Assembly: GCA_949751835.1 (NCBI GenBank)
Contig: CATKHK010000002.1
Coordinates: 372,001 to 436,000 of the forward strand
Length of the DNA stretch: 64,000 bases
Source: Blepharisma japonicum
Taxonomy: Eukaryota; Ciliophora; Heterotrichea; Heterotrichida; Blepharismidae
Reading direction: 5' to 3'
The stretch's first letter is position 1. Each line of letters opens with the position of its first letter. The notes under the pieces are model-generated. The model did no database searches. It was not told the origin of the DNA and worked only from the letters and a program-made list of their open reading frames with translations. The position numbers were made by a program, and so were the translations under genes. Shown here piece after piece: positions 1-11,087 of this stretch.

Positions 1-383
1 ATTCATTCCCTTGCAGTTTCTCGCTCTTCTTCTTTAGGGTCAACTTTTGGAGCTGCTGATAAGCCTGTTTTGGAAAATGCTTTAGTTTTGTTTTCGCGTT
101 CGCAGTTTTTGAAGGTTGCCATTAGGTCTTCTATTGTCTTTCTTGCTTCTGTTATAGGATTCTTGTCTCTAATTTCAGGATTCGTCTGATATGCTCGCAG
201 ACTTTCTCGAACCCTTTGAAGCTTTTTGATTTCTTTTTTCAGTTCTGATTCATATCGTTCTTTTTGAGTTTGGTTAACCGCGGATTGGATTTTCTTGAGT
301 GTTGAGTTGAAGATTTCGACACCTTCTTCGACGCTTTTTAATTTTTTATCAATTTCTTGCTGTAAATGCCTAGCTTTTGCCAT
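1..383 (-). CDS. CCR4-NOT complex subunit 3/5 (NOT3/NOT5), N-terminal part
   Basis: This is the N-terminal part of a NOT3/NOT5 subunit of the CCR4-NOT mRNA deadenylation complex, which acts mainly in the cytoplasm. About 127 residues are visible. They carry the family signature: LLQEID-like start (HLQQEIDKKLKSVEEGVEIF), then KKEIKKLQRVRESLRAY, then EARKTIEDLMATFK and the highly typical ENKTKAFSKTGL near residue 100. The whole stretch is predicted helical and coiled coil, as in yeast Not3/Not5. The start ATG is at 381-383 and the frame upstream has no other ATG. The codon at 3-5 is TGA, which is Trp in this code, so the frame is still open at the left edge and the gene is cut by the window. 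It is divergent from the next gene. Family call is firm; choosing NOT3 over NOT5 is not possible. Confidence 0.88.
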
Positions 384-698
384 TTATAATCTAGCTTTAC
401 GTTTTCAAGATTCTTATCTTTCTAAGCAATCATCTAGTCCTTATTGATTTATTTGAAATAATGGCTGAATTTTTCCAGCATCTTAGCCTCGCAAGTATAA
501 TATCTGGGGAAAGGAAAAATAGACCATTGCGAAGGTTTCTTATATGGAATAGCTGTATAAATAATGCCCTACAAAAATTTCTTTATTTTTTAAACTACTA
601 TACATAGCTGCTTGTTGTCCAAGACAAATTGAAATGGTGACTATAATAAAGGTGAGCTCATTAAAAGTAGAAGTTAGTTTATCGTTATGTAAAATTAA
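384..698. promoter_or_regulatory. Divergent intergenic region, no gene
   Basis: This 315-base gap lies between two divergently transcribed genes and must contain both promoters. It is A+T-rich with TATA-like stretches such as TATATGG and TATAATAAAGG, but no element stands out. I checked both strands for short open frames starting with ATG and found none worth calling. Confidence 0.35.
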
Positions 699-2474
699 AT
701 GGACGAATCTCTAATAGAAATTGAAACACAAATAAAATTAGGGAATCTATCTTATGGCATAGATCTACTCCAATTGCTAGTCAATAAGTGCAAACGAAGC
801 CCAGAAGAGTTAAGCCATGTTGCTGAAAACGTTTACAGAATAGGTCAAGAATTGCTGAGAAAGCAAGATTTTAAGAATATTATTGGTCTTTGAAAATATT
901 TAGCTCTAATATTCTCCGCATGCAGACAATATGATCGAGTCTGTGACGTTAAAAATTCTATATCATACTGTTTGAGAATGTGTAGAAGAATCCCTGAAGC
1001 AATAAAAGAACTACAATCTGCAATTGAGACTGCAACATCAATGGAATCAGCAAAGCATAAGCTTCCAGGGCTCCATTTAAATGCGTGTGCTATATTCAGA
1101 GAAAATTTGAAAGATTTAAAATCAGCCTTAGTCCATGCAGAGTTAGCTTTTTTTCATGCAAAACAGACTTTAGAGCTCAATAATGTAGACATTACTTCAA
1201 TTAAACACACTTTAGGCGTTTCATACTACAATATTGGCCTTATAAAAGAAGATATGGATGATTTATCAAGCTCTTTATTATGATTAAAAGAAGGACTGAA
1301 ATTCTGTGAAGAAAATGTGAATGATTTGTTTTTAGAACAAACTTTTAGAGAAAAAATACTTTGCATTGAATCAAGACCTCATTTTTTACCATTGCAAATT
1401 AGGAGCCGAAGTAATACTCCTGCAATATCAGTAAGGCCAACAACTAAAAAAAATTTGAGGAAGTATAGTTTTTTGAAGATGGTTGATAGGGCTTCAACAA
1501 AAAGAGGGATCAGATCTAGAAGGTCTGATAGAGGAAAGTCTGTTAGCTATGCAAATATGTCTTTAGATCATAGAATGTCAAAATATTATGTTCCTTCATT
1601 TTCTCCTGAAGTTAAGAGCATTCAAAAAGGCAATATGTCTTATTTTACTCCTAATCCTAATCCAGATTCATATTCTTCATTTGATAAGTCAACCGAGGTA
1701 TCTGTAAAATCAAGCAAAATAAATTACTTTAATGTTAAAAACGACAAGGTTATAAAATTAAAGAGTGCAAGAAGACACTTAAGCCACCCAACAGCAGGAC
1801 CATTTATTCCAAGTGATTTTGGAAAACAGTACAAAGCAGCTATTAAGATACAATGTTGGTACAGAGCGAAAAGATGCAGAAAGAAATACCTGATAGAAAG
1901 AAGACACTATGATTATATTGGTTTTTGCAAAATTGCATCCCAGGGAGGATTTTTTTTTTGCAGCATATATAGAAATATTAAGCAAGCACAGCTCAAGCAT
2001 AGATTTATGAGAAAGAAAATCGAAGTAAATATAGTTGTTGATGCGTATCCACTAACCAAAGGACTTAAAAAGCCAAAAAATTTCAGTGAAAGCTTATCAT
2101 CGCTATGCAAAAGAATCGACATTCCCAGCGATGAAGCCGAGTTAAGAAAAAAAGAAAATGCATTATTTGAGATGATAAGCATTACAGACTGTAAAATAGA
2201 GCTGTGTGGCAATATGAATAATAGTGATTGCAACACAATAAAAATAATTTATGAAGGAAAAATTGAACTTAATGAAACTGAATATTGTATAGAAATTTTC
2301 TATGTTCCAGGATATGATAAATTTTTGGATATCAAGGTCATGAAGGATGAATCTACTTATACCTACAGATTCCAACTTGATGTACTTCAAGATTTTGAGA
2401 CAGTTCGAAATAAGATCCCCTATCTAATTAGCAAGCTTAAGTTAGAAAATGAAGTTTTGGAATTAAAATTGTAA
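699..2474 (+). CDS. Unknown protein with TPR-like helices and an IQ motif (591 aa)
   Basis: I do not recognise a named orthologue. The 591-residue protein reads continuously through two TGA codons (891-893 and 1281-1283) decoded as Trp and ends in TAA. The first about 200 residues form helix pairs resembling TPR repeats (for example SYYNIGLIKEDMDDLSSSLL). Around residues 375-395 there is an IQ motif, AAIKIQCWYRAKRCRKKYL, which in other proteins binds calmodulin or related light chains. The last about 180 residues form a globular region with no clear match. Between them lies a Ser/Asn-rich linker. TPR plus IQ proteins are common in ciliates, where they are often tied to basal bodies or the cortex; that role is inference here. 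It is convergent with the following gene, with 53 bases between stops. Confidence 0.7.
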
Positions 2475-2527
2475 TTGTAATGAAATTTACTTTGTAAATT
2501 ACTCTAATTATAATATGATATTTCATA

Positions 2528-3529
2528 TTATTTTTGAAAAAAATCGCATAATGATCGATACGCTGATGATATTGGCTTTGGCTTTGATTTCCTTGCTATT
2601 GAATGTTTAAGATCTTTCAATATTTGAGGATTGCTAAAGACTAATTCAGCAATATTTTTAACTGGAAGTTTTCTGAAATCATTTCACTCATAAGATTTAG
2701 TAACACTTCTTATCGTTGAGGGTGCTGTTGTAAGCCTAGAAGTTATAGATTCTCGAGATGGTAGGCTTGTAGAGGTATGACTTCTGTATTTCAGCTTTGA
2801 ATCTTGAGTGATTAGTATTTGGCTAATAGAAGGAATAGTTTTTCTATGTTTTTCAGTTTTTATGAAGTATGAATTAACACATTGCTCATAAAAGTCAAGT
2901 ATTTCAAAATAAGAATTTATTGATAATTTTTTTCGGATTTTCTCCACTTCTGTCTTTGTTTCAATGATTTCTGTTTTTATCCGGCTTATTATGCTTTCAT
3001 ATTTATTGATTTCAATTTTTTCTTTTGTCTTTAAAGCATCAGAAAAATGAAAGCCATCAATTATTTTTATTGGCTGCTCAATTGATATTTGATGTTTAAT
3101 GTGATTCGTCCTATCATAAAGTTCTTGTTTTCTATCTTTCAATGCTTTTAATACTTTTAGAAGTTCATTTTTAGATTCTTTTGATGCCTCAAACCGTTTT
3201 GATAACTCTGCTAGTTGCTGATTATATTTATTGGATTTTCTTTCAAGTTTGTCTACTCTTGATTTTAATGAAGAGCATACATGAGAAAGATCTACTACCT
3301 TTGGGTCTGTGTCAATGCTATGATCTGCGATTTTTATTCTTTCTTTAAGTATCATGTTTGCTTGGCCTGCGTCACTAATATGTTTTTCACAGTAATGCTT
3401 TCAAACATCTTTATTTATCTGCAATTCTTGATTGATTAATTTAGGAATATTTTCAATTTCGTTGTGAAGCTCTTCATGGGAAGTAATTACATTCAATTCT
3501 GGATCGATTGATTCTGAAGAGCTGTCCAT
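2528..3529 (-). CDS. Unknown coiled-coil protein (333 aa)
   Basis: The frame runs from ATG at 3529 to TAA at 2528 and needs two TGA codons read as Trp, one near the N terminus (KDVWKHYCEKH) and one near the C terminus (KSYEWNDFRKL). The protein starts MDSSSESIDPELN. The centre (about residues 75-230) is rich in Lys, Glu and Leu heptads and is predicted coiled coil, for example VDKLERKSNKYNQQLAEL. A Ser/Thr/Arg-rich stretch follows (TSTSLPSRESITSRLTTAP), then a short helical tail. I recognise no family. An ATG at 3353-3355 inside the frame would give a shorter product, but the upstream codons are protein-like and begin at a clean ATG, so I chose the longer form. Confidence 0.65.
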
Positions 3530-3659
3530 TTAAAATTTTTATATAAATTTTACATTTTGAGCGTGCTTAAATATGTCGAAAATGAAATAATAAAAATAAT
3601 ATGTATTTATTTTATAAAGTCAATGCTTAAATTTATAGCTTTATTACCAATGTCTGCAA

Positions 3660-4958
3660 TTAAAATTTGCTTCGTTTGGTCTTCCATAGTATAAGTCCAG
3701 ATAAATTCCCTCCAATTACATCAATAAAATTATCAATTGTGCAATTTGCCTGAGCTATTCCAAGGTTTACCCTTGCTGTATCAATTAGACTACGATCTTG
3801 CAACTTTCTAGCTAAGCTGAAATGCTTATCTAGAAACTCCACAGCTTTCTTATGTTGACCTTGTTTTTGATACAATAAGCCTAAATGTAATGATGCTTCA
3901 GCCTCTGCCGAATGTTTATTGTTTTCAGAAGCTTCTTGATTCAGCTGTTCTAGATGCTTAATAGCTTGAGAAATATTCGACATTTCTTGATAAGCTGCAG
4001 CAATTTTGGCTAAGGCATTGGTCACTCCTTCAAGATAGTCAGAACTTCGACTTAATTCCAGATATCTTTGGAAATATTCCAATGCTGTCTGATATTCTGC
4101 ATTTTGAAAATAAATCAATCCCATTCTATAGCATGCATTTCCTTGAGCTACAAGATCATCCGCATTTTTAGCACTTTCTAAACACTTTGAATGATATCCC
4201 AAAGCAAGCTCAGTTTTTCCTTCTTCTTCAAGCTTGTCAGCTTGCAACCTATATACTTCTATAAGGCATCGGCTTAGTGTGATTACTGAGTGCCTCAAAC
4301 CGTTTGTTTCGCTAATCCTAACTCCCATTTCAAACATGGATATCGCCAATTCAATCTGCTTCGTCTTATAAGCACAATTTCCTAACCCTTGATAAGCAGT
4401 TGAAGCTTCATAAAATAGCTCTCTTTTATTCGCAATTTCTACACATCTATCATAAAAATAAGTAGCTGCGTCATAAATTTCCATCCTTTCAAAATAACTC
4501 CCTAGCTCGTGGTATCCTTGAAAAGCTCCTGGATAGTCACCTTCTCTGTTTAATTGCTCTGCAGGGATAAGCCTTTCTCTTAAATCTTTGATCACTTGCT
4601 CCTTTATTTCTAAATCTTGAAATTTTCCATGAGTTAAATAGAATAAGTCAATATATGATTGTGGATAGCCAATTTGTAATGTTTTAATGCAGGCAGTTTC
4701 TCGGTTTTCTTTGGAAATAATTTGGGTATGCCCATCCTGGGCACTTCCTGTGAGATTTCTTCGGGAGGTTGTGCCTGATCTAGAAGACTGCTGGGGTCGA
4801 ATTGATTTGCCAGTTGCAGGGATTTCAGACACTTCGAAGTCTTGAAATTGGGTTTTTCCTGCAGTTGTGCGCTTTTCAACAGCCCCTGATATTGGGGCAA
4901 ATTTTCTACCTAATAAAGGCTTTGGATATATGGGAGCATCAGGCTGATTCCTCAACAT
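3660..4958 (-). CDS. TPR protein, TTC29-like axonemal factor (432 aa)
   Basis: The protein has at least six tetratricopeptide repeats between about residues 135 and 405, with typical helix signatures such as AYQGLGNCAYKTKQIELAIS, GNACYRMGLIYFQNAEYQTA and ASLHLGLLYQKQGQHKKAVE. TPR arrays bind partner proteins. The length (432 residues), the proline-rich N-terminal leader (MLRNQPDAPIYPKPLLGRKF) and the C-terminal ARVNLGIAQAN followed by a short basic end (LILWKTKRSKF) resemble TTC29, a protein needed for ciliary and sperm-tail dynein or IFT function. I infer TTC29 from this overall shape; another TPR protein of the axoneme is possible. No in-frame TGA is used. Stop is TAA. Confidence 0.6.
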   Translation of the reverse strand: MLRNQPDAPIYPKPLLGRKFAPISGAVEKRTTAGKTQFQDFEVSEIPATGKSIRPQQSSRSGTTSRRNLTGSAQDGHTQIISKENRETACIKTLQIGYPQSYIDLFYLTHGKFQDLEIKEQVIKDLRERLIPAEQLNREGDYPGAFQGYHELGSYFERMEIYDAATYFYDRCVEIANKRELFYEASTAYQGLGNCAYKTKQIELAISMFEMGVRISETNGLRHSVITLSRCLIEVYRLQADKLEEEGKTELALGYHSKCLESAKNADDLVAQGNACYRMGLIYFQNAEYQTALEYFQRYLELSRSSDYLEGVTNALAKIAAAYQEMSNISQAIKHLEQLNQEASENNKHSAEAEASLHLGLLYQKQGQHKKAVEFLDKHFSLARKLQDRSLIDTARVNLGIAQANCTIDNFIDVIGGNLSGLILWKTKRSKF

Positions 4959-5107
4959 ATTTTCTAAATAACTAGATTTATAACTGTTTAGAAATATATA
5001 TATGCCGTTTTAATGTTAATGAAAAATAATTTAAAATAATAACCTAAATAGAAATATTTATTTTATTATAGCCAAAACAAAACTCTAGAGTTTCTGATTT
5101 TTTTGAT

Positions 5108-5548
5108 TTAATTCAATAAGTTCAGAACTCTTAAGGTAATTTCTTCTCCTTTAAGCTCATTCAAATGATTATCGACTTTATTTTTTCCAATCCAACATGT
5201 CTGCTTTAAGTCCTTTTTATCTTTGTCACTAAGAAATTTTTTATAGTTTCTCTCTTGTGAATTAAATTTTTCACATGATTCTTCCAATTTCTGTTTTTCA
5301 GGCATGTCCTCTATAAAATCATTGATTCGAGATTCATTGCTGATATTTATAGATGAGCTTAAAATTTTTTCTCCATGAGCAGAATTTAGATGACTATCTG
5401 CAATTTTATGAAGATTACTTGTATAAGTCTTTGAGCCTCCTTTATTTTTGTATTCGGAATATGTTTCACAATTGACTCCATGCAATAGTGCGCTTTCTGA
5501 TATTATAGGGAGTATCAGAATGATAACGTTTAATATCGTTTTAGCCAT
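5108..5548 (-). CDS. Small secreted or lumenal protein of unknown function (146 aa)
   Basis: The protein begins with a clear signal-peptide-like segment, MAKTILNVIILILPIISESA, followed by a hydrophilic, Lys/Glu/Asn-rich remainder with only three cysteines (in GVNCETY, ESCEKF and QTCWIG). No second hydrophobic segment is seen, so secretion or residence inside the endomembrane system is likely. I recognise no domain. The frame is short, but an N-terminal signal sequence, an ATG start at 5546-5548 and a TAA stop support a real gene. Confidence 0.6.
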   Translation of the reverse strand: MAKTILNVIILILPIISESALLHGVNCETYSEYKNKGGSKTYTSNLHKIADSHLNSAHGEKILSSSINISNESRINDFIEDMPEKQKLEESCEKFNSQERNYKKFLSDKDKKDLKQTCWIGKNKVDNHLNELKGEEITLRVLNLLN

Positions 5549-5809
5549 TTATACCATCATTGCTTCATTTTCTGACAATATGTAGGAAAATTTTGATATT
5601 TTAAAAAAATATTACTAAATCTTATTCCATAAGGCTTGCAAACTTTTTTTGTGGCTATTTAAATGACTAAAGAAATAACATATGATTTTAAAAAAACACT
5701 AAATATATTTATTAAAATTTAAATTGAAATCAAAAATTTTTCCTAAATTATTAAATTTGATTGCTTTATTGTTTCAGCATAGAGGATTTATTAAATTTAA
5801 TATATAAAA

Positions 5810-6772
5810 TTATAAAAGGAACGAATTTTGATTTTTTAAAATGTTGAAACCGCTCGATCTTGTAAACGAGTCATTTACGTTCATGTTTAATTTGCTTTGT
5901 ATAAGCGACTGCCTTCTTTCTGGCACAATTGGCTTCGGTTTAAAAGATTTTTTAAAGCAAACCTCACTTCGAAGAGGTTTAGGGTCATTATAATCTGAAA
6001 AAAATCCTTTTCTTGAGTTAATTTTGCTCATATTTTTTATTTCTACTATATCCATCATCAGGTCTGGATTAAAATTTAAAAATGGGCAAGTTTTATTTGG
6101 TTTTTCTGCAAAATCGTTCTTCTTTTGTAAAGAAATCTTGCTTCTCTCCTTTTCATTATCATTAGATTCAGCTTCCAAAGTTTTAGTACTCAAAACATTT
6201 ATTGAAGATTCTGTTGAGCTTAATTTTGATACATTCGCAATAGATTTACTGTCATAATGAATTTTCTTTTGTGGGAGCGGATGCATGGAAAGCGCATCAC
6301 TTATTGAAATTATAGAAGGATTTATGATATGTGATGAAAACTTTGGTAGATCATGTCCATGAATACCTTTGGACTTAGTAGAAAATAACTTTTGTAAATA
6401 TTCTCTATCTTTTTGCTTCTTTTCTTCCTTTTTTTCTGCATAACTTTGCTGAAATGGTACTTCAAATCCTGAGTTTAATTTCTCCTCAACCTTATTGAAA
6501 TAAGTTTTATAGTTATCTTTATGCAATTTCTTTAAATCATTTTTCAGATCTGCTTTCCTTTTTTCAATTAATTCAGATTTACTTCTTATTTTTGGAATTT
6601 TTACATAAGAAGAATCGGTTTTTGTGTCGTTTTTAGATAAAGGCAAAACAACTTTGGTTAACGGACTCCATCCAGAAAGCCATTTATCTATACAATTAGC
6701 AGCGTTATTTTTCAGCTCTGCTTTTCTTTTCTCTCTTAATTCTGAATACGATCTTGCTCTTTGTTCACCCAT
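5810..6772 (-). CDS. Unknown protein with a duplicated R-S-x-SEL-x-EKRKA motif (320 aa)
   Basis: No family is recognised. The protein carries two close copies of one motif: RARSYSELREKRKAELKN at about residues 5-22 and KIRSKSELIEKRKADLKN at about residues 62-79. Each copy combines a basic RSxS phosphosite-like core with a charged helix. The rest is Lys/Ser/Asn-rich and probably disordered, with a basic C-terminal region (FKPKPIVPERRQS). All Trp codons here are TGG. The second residue is Gly (MGEQRA), but position 6 is Ala, so N-myristoylation is doubtful. Confidence 0.6.
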   Translation of the reverse strand: MGEQRARSYSELREKRKAELKNNAANCIDKWLSGWSPLTKVVLPLSKNDTKTDSSYVKIPKIRSKSELIEKRKADLKNDLKKLHKDNYKTYFNKVEEKLNSGFEVPFQQSYAEKKEEKKQKDREYLQKLFSTKSKGIHGHDLPKFSSHIINPSIISISDALSMHPLPQKKIHYDSKSIANVSKLSSTESSINVLSTKTLEAESNDNEKERSKISLQKKNDFAEKPNKTCPFLNFNPDLMMDIVEIKNMSKINSRKGFFSDYNDPKPLRSEVCFKKSFKPKPIVPERRQSLIQSKLNMNVNDSFTRSSGFNILKNQNSFLL

Positions 6773-6880
6773 CTGCTTTTATTTAATTTTTTTCTGATAT
6801 TTATTGCTTGAAATTCATTACTCATAAGCCAAAGCATTAATTTAAAATTTTTTGAAAAGTTAAAATTTCATTTAAAATAT

Positions 6881-8635
6881 TTATTCAAGTTCCGATAAAA
6901 TATCAGTCAATTTTTGCGACAATTGCTGCTTTTCTTTACTGATTTCATCGATTTCTTGTCTTCTTTGGTTTTGTCTTCTCAGAAATTGCTCTGCAAAATC
7001 GCTGAGATCTTCAGCTAAAGTTTGATATCTTGAGGCTTCATCTTCCTCCCCTACCGATCCAACAGATGCCATTTTACTTGCTTCCACTTTCCCCATAATC
7101 TCTTTAAGCTTAACTTCAAATTCTACCTCTTTATGTTTTATTTCCTCTTCTCTTGCTTCTAATGCTTTTTCTTTGTCTTTTATCTTTTTAATCCTTTCTT
7201 CTGCTCTCTTCTGCTTAATTAGCAAAGCTGATTCTTGATTTTGCAATGAAGTTTCCCAATTTTTCAACTTATTTTCTTCTTCTTTTTTGAAATTTACAAA
7301 CTCTTGCTTTTTTTGTTCAATTTCATCTTTTGAAGCTCCAGTTTTGCTTTCCAGCTTATGCAGATTGTCAATTCGCCCAATCATTTTTTCTCAATTTTGT
7401 GTGAGTTTTTTCCTTCTATCTTCAAGTGCAGCATCTTCTTGCAAAAGCTCTTCTTCTCTTTTTTTAATTGCTAATTCACGGTCTTGGAGTAGTTTTTCCT
7501 TTCTAAAAGTGTCATCTCTCACTGGAGACTTGGAAGGAGTTCGTTTTTGAGGTGTGCCGTCACTTATTACTTTTTCTTTGAGTTGGAGTTGTCTTTCCTT
7601 TGTCTCGAGCTCAGTTTGTTTTTGAGCTAGTTTTCTAATTTTTTCATTATAGGCTGATTCTTTTTGCTTTATTAATTCTTCTCTTTTCCGTAGAGCTTTA
7701 TCAATATTTCCATCTCCAAAGATTTTTGATTCTTTTAATGATACTTCTTGAGCTGCTAAAATTTCTTTTTCCTGTTGCTCTAGCTTATATTTTGTGTCAA
7801 TCACTTTTAATGCTTCTTGCTCAAGCTGCCGTTTTAAATGCTCTACCTTTTCAGTTGTTTTTTTCATTTTATCAAAAGCTAAAATACAAGCTTTGTCTCT
7901 ACTTGCGAGAGCTAGCTCTTTTCTATTAACAATTTCAAGCATGGCATTCCAAACAATTTCGTTTGCAATAGTTTTACAAATTATTTTCCCGTGCTCTTTA
8001 TCAAGTTTTTGGCTTTTATTTTCTAGTTCTTTCTTTTGTTTTATAATTTCTTTTTCCTTCCAACTAACTTCATATTCTATATCTTGCAGCTTATTTTCTT
8101 TATCCCTCAGTTTTTCCGATCTAAGATTAAGAGTCTGTTCCTTCAATTCAATTTCCTTTTGCTCTCTTAATAAATCCATTCCTTGATCTTTTAAGTCCTG
8201 TGCTGACTCTTTTAAAACCTCTTCTAGCTTCGAAAGCCTAGGAAAAGTATCTTCTGGCAATAAGCCAGAAAATGAAAAACCTCGATGGTTGTATTGTCGG
8301 GGAGCGTTGCTCTGCTGCCTGTTCAATAAATATTCTTCACTTTCTTGCAAGCGCTGCTCCACTTCTCTTAGACTATCAATATCTGAGGAGCGCTGATCTT
8401 CGTATTTACGCTGGTTCATGGTTTTAGCATAGGAGCCGCCTGCACCAATTTTCTTTTTCGGCTCATGGAACTTTGATCGGCTCGAAAAATAAGCTGGGGG
8501 TGGAGTTGATTGTCTGTAATTACGGCTATATACATCAGGTGATCGCTCTCTGTGCATGCTCAATTGATTATCTACTTCTCTTAATGACTTTGTGAGACCT
8601 TCAATAATTAGGTGAGTAGCAAATCCAGAAGTCAT
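6881..8635 (-). CDS. Long coiled-coil protein (584 aa)
   Basis: One frame runs from ATG at 8635 to TAA at 6881 through a single TGA codon at 7391-7393 (QNWEKMIGRI). Residues 1-110 are less regular and rich in Arg/Ser/Gln (RERSPDVYSRNYRQS). From about residue 130 to the end the sequence is almost entirely Lys/Glu/Gln/Leu heptads, so a long parallel or antiparallel coiled coil is expected. The composition suggests a structural cytoskeletal or cortical protein, which is inference. I cannot name an orthologue, because low-complexity coiled coils defeat recognition by eye. Confidence 0.7.
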
Positions 8636-9089
8636 TTTAATTTTAACGATAGAATTTATTTACCTCAACTTAGCAACTCTTTATAATTAAGGATTTTGAT
8701 AGAATATAAGAAACCATATTTAAATTTATGATTTCATTATTTGATATTCAAATGGATTTTTTTATCATTTCTTACATTTTCCAAAATAATCATAAGAATA
8801 AGCTTTTACTAAATTAATAATTTCGAAATTATCATTCATAAGATATTTCTTATTTTATAATCACAATAAACAAATATTATATATATAGCTACTCAATTCT
8901 ATTCAAAACTTTCTAATTTTATATGATTTTAAAGCATTGAGATGGTTAAACTTATAATAGTAGCTTTTCATAAAAATTATTAATCTCTAAATATTGCATC
9001 TTATTCCTTAGTTAGAGGCTTGGATTTAATAAATATCAGATTGATATACCTTAAGTAAGCAATATTTATTCTGTTCATTCCTTATAATT
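8636..9089. other. Intergenic region, no gene seen
   Basis: These 454 bases separate two divergent genes. The sequence is strongly A+T-rich with runs of A and T. I see no supported open frame, tRNA boxes or repeat. It presumably holds two promoters. Confidence 0.35.
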
Positions 9090-9428
9090 ATGGAAAAAGC
9101 TTCAGAGAATAAACTTTCTAGTTACTTTGTACCTCTAACTCAAGACCAAATCAAAAATGAAGACCAGAGTATCGATTATTACGATGAGTATTGCAAACTT
9201 TATGTGTACAATTTATTACTAAAACAAAAAATCGAAGAGCTTGCAGTTGAGAAAGACCGCTTTCAAAAAAGACTTTCAAACCTTGAAGAAAGCTTATCTA
9301 ATGGTAAGAAAAAAAGGCATAGACGAACTGCCGATAAAATTGAAAGGCATTATACTTGCCCGATATGTGGCAAATCTTATGGGTCAGAAGCTTCAGTAAA
9401 TAACCATGTCAAGCTTAAGCATTCTTAA
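9090..9428 (+). CDS. Small coiled-coil protein with one C2H2 zinc finger (112 aa)
   Basis: The C terminus (about residues 88-111) is a complete C2H2 finger: YTCPICGKSYGSEASVNNHV followed by KLKH, with C-x2-C and H-x4-H spacing. It is preceded by a basic stretch, GKKKRHRRTADK, that could act as a nuclear localisation signal or nucleic-acid contact. Residues 45-75 form a short coiled coil (LLLKQKIEELAVEKDRFQKR). A single finger plus basic patch suggests nucleic-acid or protein binding, but the target is unknown. ATG start, TAA stop, no TGA codon used. Confidence 0.75.
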   Translation: MEKASENKLSSYFVPLTQDQIKNEDQSIDYYDEYCKLYVYNLLLKQKIEELAVEKDRFQKRLSNLEESLSNGKKKRHRRTADKIERHYTCPICGKSYGSEASVNNHVKLKHS

Positions 9429-9810
9429 CTAATGAAATTGCTATTTAGAACTACATAAAAAGGTTATATGGGATTAAGCTTTCTTATATATGTAGCTGTA
9501 ATTCAGTTTTATTTGGCATTTTTTATTTTAAAATTTGCTTCGCCCTGAGAAGAAAAAAATCTATAGCATATACAGAATTATTAAGTTCGATTTTAATATA
9601 TATCATGGCCATGACTATTATAATAAGCCAATAAATTGTTGCCCTTTGGTTTAGTTTGACTAAAATTTATAATGCAATAATGATTATGAAAATATAAAAT
9701 AATTTTTCGTTGTGACAATTTTAAAGATTAAACAGTATAGTTCAGAGAATAAAAATATAATTAAATTCAAAAATTATTCAATTATATTTAATTGTATTTT
9801 ATAATAATTA
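9429..9810. other. Intergenic region, no gene seen
   Basis: These 382 bases lie between two genes on the plus strand. The DNA is A+T-rich. I looked for tRNA A and B boxes and for short ATG frames and found nothing supportable. A GGCCATGGCC-like core (ATGGCCAT near 9605) is a short palindrome without obvious meaning. Confidence 0.3.
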
Positions 9811-11049
9811 ATGTCGGAACAAAAACTCTGGGAGAAAATTCTGCAAGAATCTTCCCAAAGGGACCAGCATCCTGAAGGCAATCTCATTCTAGTTGGAAGG
9901 AAAAACTGTGGAGTGAAACATCTAATATCTGTAGTTCAAAAAGGCCCAGGCTCTTTAGGAAAGAATTCAGTGTATTCACAGCTTATTGCTCCTGATGATC
10001 CGATTCCTATAACCTCTCCTATTCATTACTCTCATATAAACGCAAAGAATATTGAAGATCCACAGTCCTTGAAGATCTCCAGAATTAACATTTGGACTTT
10101 GGACCAGCCTGAACTTAAAGATCTGCTTGAGTTTTCCCTCAAGCCCAAACAACTGAATAATACTTTATTCGGAATAGTACTAGATTGGTCTCAACCATGA
10201 ACATTTATGGAAGATCTCCATCAGTGAATTGAAATTTGGCATGAAAAGTTAGGAAAAGTTCTAAGTTCACTGCCGCTTGATGATCAAGATCAAATGGTGC
10301 AAAATGTGGAAAGATATATGAAGGCTTACAAAGACCCCTCTGAAGAGACAAAAGAAGAACAAGTCGATGAAGCAATCCAAGAAGTTCCTTTGCCTGAAGG
10401 AGTTTTACAAGTAAACTTAGGAGTTCCGATTATGATTATTTGTTGCAAAAGCGATTTAATATGGTCTGTTGATAAAAGTCGAGATCAATGCGAGCGAATT
10501 TTGGATTGTACTCTAAAATCGCTGAGAGAATTCGCAGTAACTTATGGAGCTTCAATTATTTACACCTCTTCTAAAACAGGAACCAATTTGAATACTTTTT
10601 ACAATTATATAGTTCATAGGCTCTATGGATTTAAATTTTCTCAAAAAGCTCAAATAATTGATAGAGAAAATATTTTTATTCCTGCAGGATGGGATTCGCC
10701 AAATTTAATTAGAGAAATGGACTATTTAGGTATATCAGAAAAGCAATACAATGACCTCTTGCAAAAACCAAAATACCGAGGAGCCCGAAAAGAAGAAACT
10801 CCGATTGTTTCAGACCAAGACTTTTTAGTGCAAGTTCAAGAGCGGCTTTCAAAATCAGTTAAAATAACAAATGAAAACGTGAGAGGCCTCATCACAAGAC
10901 CTCAGCAAATTTCTCTGGGATCTCCAAATGATGCCACTCCTAGTTCTGAAACGACAGCTGATCCTCAAGGTGCCAACAAGAACAAGAACTTACAAGAATT
11001 CTATAAAATGCTGCTGAAAAAAGGAAATAAAGAAGACGCAGATGCTTAG
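9811..11049 (+). CDS. Dynein light intermediate chain (412 aa)
   Basis: This is a light intermediate chain of cytoplasmic dynein, the subunit that links the motor to cargo adaptors. The GTPase-like fold is recognisable: NLILVGRKNCGVKHLI near residue 25 stands where a P-loop would be but is degenerate (no GK[ST]). VPIMIICCKSDLIW matches the family's KxD-type strand, and YGASIIYTSSKTGTNLNTFY, VHRLYGF and IFIPAGWDSPNLI (about residue 289) match the DYNC1LI family closely. A TGA at 10198-10200 is read as Trp (QPWTFMEDLHQW), with a second TGA shortly after. The C terminus (about residues 340-412) is disordered, as in relatives, and ends in a helix (NLQEFYKMLLKKG) that may be the adaptor-binding helix. 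The dynein-1 type is favoured over the IFT dynein-2 type. Stop TAG. Confidence 0.9.
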
Positions 11050-11087
11050 TTAATATCTTTGTCTCAATTTAATATTAAATTAAAACA

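Noticed and set aside
6024-6257. Frames on the opposite strand of coding genes, for example at 6024-6257, 7794-8186 and 11324-11665
   Set aside because: They mirror charged coiled-coil genes and give Ser/Phe/Leu-rich sequence typical of antisense shadows.
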